Source: Eubacteriales bacterium
GTDB lineage: Bacteria > Bacillota > Clostridia > Lachnospirales > Lachnospiraceae
DNA length: 64,000 nucleotides
NCBI GenBank assembly: GCA_030537195.1
Contig: JAUNOK010000005.1
Location: 1-64,000 of the forward strand
Direction: 5' to 3'
The position numbers were made by a program, and so were the translations under genes. The notes beneath the pieces are model-generated. The model did no database searches and was not told the DNA's origin. It saw nothing but the letters and a program-made list of their open reading frames with translations. Below, in pieces: positions 36,473 through 43,042 of this stretch. The stretch's first letter is position 1; each line of letters begins with the position of its first letter.

Positions 36473-36501
36473 TTGACTTATATTTACTATTAGGGTATAT
36501 T
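36473..36501 (+). promoter_or_regulatory. Promoter of the HPr-like gene
   Basis: TTGACT at 36473-36478 and TATATT at 36496-36501, spacer 17 bp, in the 107-bp gap after the trp operon. Confidence 0.6.
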
Positions 36502-36545
36502 TACAAAAGTAACTGAAATTTAACGAAAGTAAGGTGTAATTTGTA

Positions 36546-36797
36546 ATGACTGAGACAATCAACGTTGCTAACATTGATAAAGTACATAAGAATCCAATTG
36601 CAGAGCTTGTTCAGACTGCATGCCAGTTTGAAAGCCATATTGATATTTCATCAGAAGGCAAGAATATTAATGCTAAGAGCTTAATGGGGATTATGGCATT
36701 TGGATTAAGAGACGGAATGTCTGTTACTATTTCAGCTGAAGGCAATGACGCAGATAAAGCTGTAGAAACAATCAAGAAGTTTCTTATTGGGGAGTAG
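36546..36797 (+). CDS. HPr-family phosphocarrier, divergent active site
   Basis: 83 residues with the HPr fold. The active-site His is His14 in KVHKNPIAELV; where canonical HPr has HARPA, here the Arg is replaced by Asn16. The serine regulatory site is conserved (NAKSLMGIM, Ser45), with the following AFGLRDGMSVTISAEG typical of the family. It could be a second HPr, a Crh-like regulator, or a PTS component with altered phosphotransfer; His is retained so Crh identity is unlikely. No PTS gene is adjacent. ATG after AAGGTG. Confidence 0.75.
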   Translation: MTETINVANIDKVHKNPIAELVQTACQFESHIDISSEGKNINAKSLMGIMAFGLRDGMSVTISAEGNDADKAVETIKKFLIGE

Positions 36798-36822
36798 TAT
36801 TTTTATTAAGGAGGATGGAAAC

Positions 36823-37329
36823 ATGGCAAACATTGATAAGAAGGAAAACATGGTATTTGGTGGAGATGCTGCAAAGACAGCAGAGGTAAAGGCTGCAGAA
36901 GCTAAGACAGCTGTTAAGAAAACTACTAAGACAGCAGCCAAGAAAGCAGTAGCTAAGACAGAGACAGCCAAGAAGGCTGTTGAGACAGCAGCAGTTAAGG
37001 CTGAGACTAAGGTAGAAGCTAAGGTTGAAGAAGCTAAAGAGACTGTTAAGGAAGCAGCTAAGGCTACAACAAAGAAAGTGGCAGCTAAGAAGACATCTGT
37101 TAAGACTACAGCTAAGAAGGCTGTTGCCAAGAAGGAAGTTAAGACTGAGACATTTATCCAGTACAACGATGAGCAGACAGATATGGATGCTGTATTAAAG
37201 AGAGTTGAAGCTGACCTTAAGGCACAGAAAGTGACAGCTACAGATATTAAGTTATACATAAAGCCACAGGATGGAGCATGCTATTATGTAGCAGATGGCA
37301 AGGTTGCAGGAAGAGTAGATTTATTCTAA
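36823..37329 (+). CDS. DUF6465-type protein with Ala/Lys-rich histone-like N terminus
   Basis: 168 residues. Residues about 15-110 are almost purely Ala, Lys, Thr, Val and Glu, with repeated AKK, VKK and TTKK groups like histone H1/HU tails, predicted as a long basic helix. A compact C-terminal domain (about 115-168: QYNDEQTDMDAVLKRVEA, LYIKPQDGACYYVADG) matches DUF6465 of Lachnospiraceae. The start is ATG at 36823 behind AAGGAGG; an earlier ATG at 36787 overlaps the HPr gene end and is rejected. Role unknown, perhaps DNA or RNA binding. Confidence 0.75.
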   Translation: MANIDKKENMVFGGDAAKTAEVKAAEAKTAVKKTTKTAAKKAVAKTETAKKAVETAAVKAETKVEAKVEEAKETVKEAAKATTKKVAAKKTSVKTTAKKAVAKKEVKTETFIQYNDEQTDMDAVLKRVEADLKAQKVTATDIKLYIKPQDGACYYVADGKVAGRVDLF

Positions 37330-37353
37330 TTAATAACCAGATAACTATTAGAA

Positions 37354-37393
37354 CGCCGTTTTGATGATTAAGTCATTGAAACGGCGCTTTTTT
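37354..37393 (+). terminator. Intrinsic terminator of the HPr/DUF6465 unit
   Basis: A stem of about 14 bp (37354-37367 with 37373-37386) followed by CTTTTTTATTT. Confidence 0.85.
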
Positions 37394-37450
37394 ATTTATA
37401 ATGTCATATGTTAGACAGATTTTGCTTTAAAAATCCAGTAAAAATATTCT

Positions 37451-37479
37451 TTGAAAAATTTTTTAAAATGTAATATAAT
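37451..37479 (+). promoter_or_regulatory. Promoter of the CarD gene
   Basis: TTGAAA at 37451-37456 and a consensus TATAAT at 37474-37479, spaced by 17 bp. Confidence 0.6.
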
Positions 37480-37531
37480 ATTAAATAATTGATACGGATT
37501 TAACGAGGAATTGGAAGGAAGTACGAAAAGC

Positions 37532-38029
37532 ATGTTTGAGATTGGTGATAAGGTAGTATACGGAGTTGTTGGAGTGTGCGAGGTTGAACAGATTGATACA
37601 CCACCTATTAAGGGAATATCAGGTGATTATTATTTTCTTCAGCCAGTGTTTGACAGCAAGGGAATTATATATTCACCCGTTGACAGCAATAAGGTTATGA
37701 TAAGAAGTATTATGACTGTTAAGGAATGTGACAAGTTAAAGGAGAAAGCCAGAAATTGCAAGAAGGACTCAGAGTTTTCAGAGAAAGTCACACCTATGCA
37801 GTATGATGAATATATGAAATCTCAGGATGCTTTAAAGCTTATGCATCTGATTCGTGCATTATATGTTATTAAGAATGAAAGAGCTAAGGATTTAAGAAAG
37901 ATGAAATCAGCAGACAGCAGAATGTTACTTGCAGCAAGAAAGCTTCTGTATGGTGAATTTGCAGCTGTTTACAATCAGACTTTTGATGAAGTTGCTGAAG
38001 AGATGGATGCATTTTTATCAGTAGATTAA
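37532..38029 (+). CDS. CarD-family transcriptional regulator
   Basis: 165 residues. The N-terminal RNA-polymerase-binding Tudor-like domain (CarD/TRCF-RID) has FEIGDKVVYGVVGVCEVEQID, YYFLQPVFDSKGIIYSPV; the C-terminal part is helical as in CarD. CarD-type proteins bind the RNA polymerase beta subunit and stabilise the open promoter complex. The start is ATG at 37532 behind GGAAGGAAG; a TTG 7 codons earlier overlaps this ribosome binding site. It has its own promoter and is followed 35 bp later by MATE. Confidence 0.85.
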   Translation: MFEIGDKVVYGVVGVCEVEQIDTPPIKGISGDYYFLQPVFDSKGIIYSPVDSNKVMIRSIMTVKECDKLKEKARNCKKDSEFSEKVTPMQYDEYMKSQDALKLMHLIRALYVIKNERAKDLRKMKSADSRMLLAARKLLYGEFAAVYNQTFDEVAEEMDAFLSVD

Positions 38030-38064
38030 TCGGACGGAATTAAGAATTATATAGGAATATTTGT

Positions 38065-39405
38065 ATGAAAGATTTAACTAAGGGAAGTATAACGAAACTT
38101 ATATTCTGGTTTGCATTACCGGTGTTTATAGGTTCGCTGCTTCAGATGACTTATAATCTTGTAGATACTAAGATTATAGGCTATGTGTTAGGAGAAAGTT
38201 CACTGGCAGCAGTAGGTTCTACTAATTCGGTGAACACCCTTGTTATAGGCTTTTTGCAGGGACTGACTAATGGATTTGCTGTCATAGCTGCACAGTTTTT
38301 TGGTGCGGGTGATACTGCGAATTTCAAGAGGACAGTAGCAGGTTCGTTCAAATACGGAATTATGATATCAGCAGGTCTTACAGTGGTTGTGCTGATATTT
38401 TTACGACCTCTTCTTAAGGTTCTGAATACCCCACAGGACTTATTAAAAGAAGCCTATGATTATATATTTATAATATTTGCAGGCATGACAATACTTATGC
38501 TTTACAATGTCTGTGCAGCCCTGTTAAGGTCCATAGGAGATTCATTTACTCCGCTTATATTCTTAGGAATATCAGTTGTACTTAACATTGGCGGAGACCT
38601 GTTTTTCCTGAAAGTTATTCCAATGGGAGTAAGAGGAGCTGCAGTTGCAACAGTGCTTTCACAGTTTATAGCACTTATTGCCTGTCTTATATACTCACTT
38701 AAAAGATACGATATCTTATGGATAGGAAAGAAAGATTTTAAGATTGATTCCTCACTTTGTGGAAAGCTTATGTCTACAGGATGTTCAATGGGATTTATGA
38801 GCAGTCTTGTATCAATTGGTTCTGTTACATTACAGAGTGCAATCAATTCATTTGGACAGGATATAATACTTGCCCATACTACGGCAAGAAGAATTTCAGA
38901 GCTTTTTATGATGATGTTCGGTGTGCTTGGAACTACCATGGCGACATTCTGCGGACAGAATCTTGGAGCTGGGAAGTATGAAAGAATAAGGAAAGGCATA
39001 TTAACATCTATTCTAATGGGATGGGTATGGTGCGTGTTATGCATAATCACATCTTATACGGTAGTTCCAGCATTTGTTAAAATGCTTATCAGTTCAGATA
39101 ACAGAAAAGTAATAGATACAGCAACGCTGTATTTAAGAGTTGATTCGCTGCTTTATTTCGTAACGGCGATGATAACTATTATAAGAAACTCACTGCAGGG
39201 AATAGGAGACAGGCTTACTCCTATTATATCGAGTGGAATTGAACTTGTTGGAAAGGTTGTTATAACATTTACACTTGTTCCATTCATGGGATACTGGGGC
39301 GTTATCCTTTCAGAGCCTATTGTCTGGGTACTGATGGTTATTCCACTTATTGTGCAGTTAATAAAGAATCCGGCATTTGCCAGAGGAAAGAATAACGGAG
39401 GATGA
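38065..39405 (+). CDS. MATE-family antiporter, second copy
   Basis: 446 residues, about twelve helices, in two halves. FWFALPVFIGSLLQMTYNLVD begins helix 1, and the second half begins GCSMGFMSSLVSIGSVTLQS. It is related in plan to the MATE gene at 4816 but not nearly identical. It follows CarD with a short gap and is followed after 3 bp by the Fe-S flavoprotein gene, so it may be part of a unit with those. Substrate unknown. Confidence 0.88.
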   Translation: MKDLTKGSITKLIFWFALPVFIGSLLQMTYNLVDTKIIGYVLGESSLAAVGSTNSVNTLVIGFLQGLTNGFAVIAAQFFGAGDTANFKRTVAGSFKYGIMISAGLTVVVLIFLRPLLKVLNTPQDLLKEAYDYIFIIFAGMTILMLYNVCAALLRSIGDSFTPLIFLGISVVLNIGGDLFFLKVIPMGVRGAAVATVLSQFIALIACLIYSLKRYDILWIGKKDFKIDSSLCGKLMSTGCSMGFMSSLVSIGSVTLQSAINSFGQDIILAHTTARRISELFMMMFGVLGTTMATFCGQNLGAGKYERIRKGILTSILMGWVWCVLCIITSYTVVPAFVKMLISSDNRKVIDTATLYLRVDSLLYFVTAMITIIRNSLQGIGDRLTPIISSGIELVGKVVITFTLVPFMGYWGVILSEPIVWVLMVIPLIVQLIKNPAFARGKNNGG

Positions 39406-39408
39406 TTT

Positions 39409-42177
39409 ATGGCAGAGAATACTAAGAATGTTGAATTTAAGAATCCACATCCTGAGCTTCCTGTAAGAGAACCAATTCTTAAGCTTGGAAAGATGGTTAC
39501 AGACAGAATTCCTATCAAGCTTGGATTGGAAAAGCTTACTGCTGATGACCCTGAATACTGGGGACTTGCAGCAATGTGTACAGATGAGATGGCAGAGGTT
39601 GCCCTTAAGATGGGCGTAAGAAAGCCAAGAACTTTAAAGGATATGGTTAAGCTTACAGGAAAGGATGAAGCTTATCTTGAGGATATCTTACAGAAGATGT
39701 CTGTTAATGGTGTTATTGAGTATAACTGGGAGAATCCACAGCATGAGAAGCAATATGTGCTTCCTATGTTTGTTCCGGGAAGTGCAGAGTTCTCTAATAT
39801 GAATTCTGATATGCTTGAAAAGAACCCTGAACTTGGAAGATTCTTTGAGAGAATGAGCCGTCTTCCACTTGAAAAGGTAACTCCGATGGTGCCGCCAGGA
39901 GGTGCCGGAATCGGTATGCATGTTATACCTGTTGAGAAGGCTATTTCTATGGAGAATAATTCTGTTTCCATTGAGCATATATCTCACTGGCTTGACAAAT
40001 ATGATGGCAAATATGCTGCCAGCCCATGTTCATGCCGTAAATCAAGAAAAACATTTGACGAGGGATGTGCTGATGATCCTGCCGACTGGTGTATAGCAGT
40101 TGGTGATATGGCAGATTATGTTGTTGAGACTAATAAAGGCGGAAGATACATAACTAAGGAAGAAGCGTTAGAGATATTACAGAAAGCAGAAGATAACGGA
40201 TTCGTACATCAGATAACTAATATTGATGGTGAAGACAAGATATTTGCTATATGCAACTGTAATGTTAATGTCTGTTATGCGCTCAGGACCTCACAGCTTT
40301 TCAACACACCTAATATGTCAAGATCAGCATATGTTGCACATGTTGATAAGGCTAATTGTGTTGCATGTGGAAGATGTGTTGAGTATTGTCCTGCCGGAGC
40401 TGTTACTCTTGGTCAGAAATTATGTAAGAAGGATGGAACAGAGGTTAAATATCCTGTTAAACCGCTTCCTTCAGATAAGAAATGGACAAGTGCTGACTGG
40501 ACTGAAGACTACAGAGATGTTAACAGAATTAATACACATGAGACGGGTACTGCACCATGTAAGACAGCCTGTCCAGCCCACATAGCTGTTCAGGGTTACT
40601 TAAAGCTTGCAGCACAGGGAAGATATACAGATGCACTTGCACTTATCAAGAAGAACAATCCTCTTCCTGCTATATGTGGTCATGTCTGTAATAAGCGTTG
40701 TGAAGACGCATGTACGAGAGGAAAGATTGATGAGGCAATTGCAATCGATGAAGTTAAGAAATTTATTGCCAAGAAGGATCTGGATTCAGCAACACGTTAT
40801 ATTCCACCTAAGGTAGTTCCTGCTACTAAGGGATATTTTGAAGAAAAGGTTGCAATTATCGGTGGAGGCCCTGCCGGTATTTCATGTGCATTCTATCTTG
40901 CAGAGAAAGGCTATAAGCCAACTATTTTCGAGAAGAATGACAAGCCGGGTGGAATGGTTGTATATGGTATTCCTTCATTTGTTCTTGAGAAAGATATTGT
41001 TGCAGCAGAGATAGATGTCCTTCGCGAGATGGGTGTTGAGATCAGATGCAATGTTGAAGTCGGCAGGGATGTTACAATCCAGCAGTTAAGAGAACAGGGC
41101 TATAAAGCATTTTACATTGGAATCGGATGTCAGGGAGGAAGAAAGACAGGAGTTCCTGGCGAAGATTCAGAAGGTGTTATGACTGGTGTTGAATTCCTTC
41201 ATATAACAACTGATGATGAAAATTATAAGCTGGATGGAGACACTGTAGTTATCGGTGGTGGTAATGTTGCTATTGATGTATCAAGAACAGCTGAAAGATG
41301 CAGTGATGGTAAGATTACACAGGTTTCTCTTGAGACAAGAGATATTATGCCTGCTTCACCAGAAGAAATCGAACTTGCAGAGTCTGAAGGAATTATTGTT
41401 AAAGGCGGCTGGGGACCTAAGGAAATCTTAAGTGAAGATGGAAAGGTTACCGGTATTGTATTTAAGAAATGTATTTCTGTTAAGGATGAGACTGGCAGGT
41501 TTAACCCTAAGTATGATGAGAATGAGACTATGACAATTCCATGTAATAACGTAATTCTTTCAGTAGGCCAGTCTATTGAGTGGGGAAGTCTTCTTGAAGG
41601 AACTAAGGTTGAGCTTGGAAGAGGCAATGGTCCGGTGGCAGATCCTGTTACTTATCAGACAGCAGAACCTGATATATTTGTTGGTGGTGATGTATATACA
41701 GGACCTAAGTTTGCAATTGATGCTATTGCAGCAGGTAAGCAGGGGGCTATATCAATCCACAGATATGTACAGCCACACAGCAGTCTTACAATCGGACGAG
41801 ATCCTAATTATTATAAAGAACTTGATAAGGACGATATCCTTATTGAGAATTATGATAATACAGGAAGACAGCATCCGGGAATGAAGCCGGGAGCTGACAA
41901 GAAGTCTTTCAGGGATTATAAGCTTACATTTACTGAGGAACAGGTTAAGAAGGAAACAGCAAGATGCTTAGGCTGTGGTGCTTCTATTGTTGACCCTAAC
42001 CAGTGTATAGGCTGCGGTATATGTACAACTAAGTGTGAATTTGATGCAATACATCTTCAGAGAGACCTTCCAGACTGCTCTAATATGAGAAAGAGTGAAG
42101 ATAAGCTGAAATATATACTTCCATATGGAGCAAAGCAGGCTATTAAGATTAAATTTACTAAGAAAAAGGATAAGTAA
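39409..42177 (+). CDS. Multidomain Fe-S flavoprotein oxidoreductase (GltD-like)
   Basis: 922 residues. Order: N-terminal helical domain (1-120), a cysteine-rich domain with SPCSCRKSRK (about 207) and ICNCNVNVCYA, a first 4Fe-4S ferredoxin motif CVACGRCVEYCPAGAV (about 316), a GltD-type domain with CKTACPAHI (about 382) and CGHVCNKRCEDAC, FAD site VAIIGGGPAGISCAFYLAE (about 480), NAD(P)H site VVIGGGNVAIDVSRTAE (about 612), VGGDVYTGP, and a C-terminal ferredoxin CIGCGICTTKCEFDAI near 860. It resembles the electron-transfer half of glutamate synthase or PreT. The ATG follows the MATE stop by 3 bp, and hypA follows at 42181. Electron partner unknown. Confidence 0.75.
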   Translation: MAENTKNVEFKNPHPELPVREPILKLGKMVTDRIPIKLGLEKLTADDPEYWGLAAMCTDEMAEVALKMGVRKPRTLKDMVKLTGKDEAYLEDILQKMSVNGVIEYNWENPQHEKQYVLPMFVPGSAEFSNMNSDMLEKNPELGRFFERMSRLPLEKVTPMVPPGGAGIGMHVIPVEKAISMENNSVSIEHISHWLDKYDGKYAASPCSCRKSRKTFDEGCADDPADWCIAVGDMADYVVETNKGGRYITKEEALEILQKAEDNGFVHQITNIDGEDKIFAICNCNVNVCYALRTSQLFNTPNMSRSAYVAHVDKANCVACGRCVEYCPAGAVTLGQKLCKKDGTEVKYPVKPLPSDKKWTSADWTEDYRDVNRINTHETGTAPCKTACPAHIAVQGYLKLAAQGRYTDALALIKKNNPLPAICGHVCNKRCEDACTRGKIDEAIAIDEVKKFIAKKDLDSATRYIPPKVVPATKGYFEEKVAIIGGGPAGISCAFYLAEKGYKPTIFEKNDKPGGMVVYGIPSFVLEKDIVAAEIDVLREMGVEIRCNVEVGRDVTIQQLREQGYKAFYIGIGCQGGRKTGVPGEDSEGVMTGVEFLHITTDDENYKLDGDTVVIGGGNVAIDVSRTAERCSDGKITQVSLETRDIMPASPEEIELAESEGIIVKGGWGPKEILSEDGKVTGIVFKKCISVKDETGRFNPKYDENETMTIPCNNVILSVGQSIEWGSLLEGTKVELGRGNGPVADPVTYQTAEPDIFVGGDVYTGPKFAIDAIAAGKQGAISIHRYVQPHSSLTIGRDPNYYKELDKDDILIENYDNTGRQHPGMKPGADKKSFRDYKLTFTEEQVKKETARCLGCGASIVDPNQCIGCGICTTKCEFDAIHLQRDLPDCSNMRKSEDKLKYILPYGAKQAIKIKFTKKKDK

Positions 42178-42180
42178 TGT

Positions 42181-42528
42181 ATGCATGAGTTAGGTGTTGT
42201 ATTTCACATAATAGATGACCTTAAGGCTGTTGCACAGGAGAATGATGTGACAAGCATATCCAAAGTTATAATTGAACTTGGTGAGGTATCAGGTGTTGTA
42301 AAAGAATATCTTACAGACTGCTGGAACTGGGCATGCCGCAGGGAAGAGCTTGTTAAGGACTGTGAGATGGAGATTGAGACAATTCCGGGTATAACTTACT
42401 GTGAGGACTGTAAGGAAACTTATGAGACTGTGAAATACGCAAAGGTCTGTCCGCATTGTGGAAGTAAGCATACTTATCTTTTACAGGGGAACGAATTCAG
42501 CATCAAGCAGATAGAAGTTCCTGAATAA
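42181..42528 (+). CDS. hypA: Nickel metallochaperone HypA/HybF-like
   Basis: 115 residues. The N-terminal nickel-binding MHELGVV motif (His2) is intact; the zinc-site cysteines are C74-x2-C77 and C90-x2-C93 (CEDC, CPHCG). HypA delivers nickel to hydrogenase and also to urease in some bacteria. No other hyp gene, hydrogenase structural gene or urease gene is in the window. The ATG begins 3 bp after the flavoprotein stop, so the two are coupled and hypA may serve an enzyme that works with it. Confidence 0.85.
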   Translation: MHELGVVFHIIDDLKAVAQENDVTSISKVIIELGEVSGVVKEYLTDCWNWACRREELVKDCEMEIETIPGITYCEDCKETYETVKYAKVCPHCGSKHTYLLQGNEFSIKQIEVPE

Positions 42529-42533
42529 AATGC

Positions 42534-42562
42534 TTGCATTTTTTTCTGTCAGATATTAAGAT
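42534..42562 (+). promoter_or_regulatory. Promoter of the valS leader
   Basis: TTGCAT at 42534-42539 and TAAGAT at 42557-42562 with a 17-bp spacer, ahead of the Val T-box. Confidence 0.45.
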
Positions 42563-42568
42563 AGAAAA

Positions 42569-42832
42569 GAATTTTATATTCAAAGGCAATGAAGAAGAGG
42601 AGTACATATCATTATCCAACAGAGAGAACCATTCACTGGCTGGAAGATGGTTCGGGTAATAATGGTATGGAAGGTAGCTTTGGAGCTGCATGGCTGAATA
42701 TCAGTAGGCTGTGACGTTTTCCGCGTTAAGGAGTAATGAGGATTATCACAAGATAATTAAACAAAGGTGGTACCGCGTTAATAAGTTTATTTACGCCCTT
42801 TGCAGAGTTTACGCCCTGCAAAGGGCTTTTTT
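42569..42832 (+). promoter_or_regulatory. Valine T-box leader with terminator, upstream of valS
   Basis: AGAGAG and the apical hairpin (GAACCATTCACTGGCTGGAA) belong to stem I; GGAAGGTAGC at 42669-42678 contains GTA (42674-42676), the likely Val specifier. The T-box sequence AAAGGTGGTACCGCGT is at 42763-42778. The terminator stem is GCCCTTTGCAG 42795-42805 with CTGCAAAGGGC 42816-42826, then six T. Specifier assignment rests on the downstream gene and position, not on a solved fold. Confidence 0.88.
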
Positions 42833-42991
42833 GCGCGAGCAGCGATGAGAGAAGTCATGGAAAGTTCGCAGTCGTGCTTGCACGAACTGAGAACTTTGTA
42901 TGGGTTCTCGAGGAGCGCCGCGACAATGCCAGAATGAAATTCTGGCATATGAGCTGCTCGCGAGCAGCGATGAGAGAAGTCATGGAAAGTT
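42833..42991 (+). repeat. Structured dispersed element, copy B, in the valS 5' region
   Basis: It begins right after the T-box terminator T-run. A 33-bp segment (42834-42866) recurs exactly at 42959-42991, 125 bp later. Inside are the GAGA/TCTC outer pair, a long hairpin (42861-42897) with the GCTTGC tip and one unpaired A five pairs below, and TGCCAGAAT/ATTCTGGCA (42927-42947). Across the repeat junction lies a perfect palindrome GCTGCTCGCGAGCAGC (42953-42968). Compared with copy A the stems differ by compensatory changes. It ends about 50 bp before valS. Confidence 0.75.
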
Positions 42992-43042
42992 GCTCGCACA
43001 TAATTGGGAAACAACCCGGAATATTGAAAAAGGAGATTAATA

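Noticed and set aside
36732-37259. A 175-codon minus-strand frame opposite the DUF6465 gene
   Set aside because: It is caused by the low-complexity GCT/AAG codons of the real gene; no start signal.
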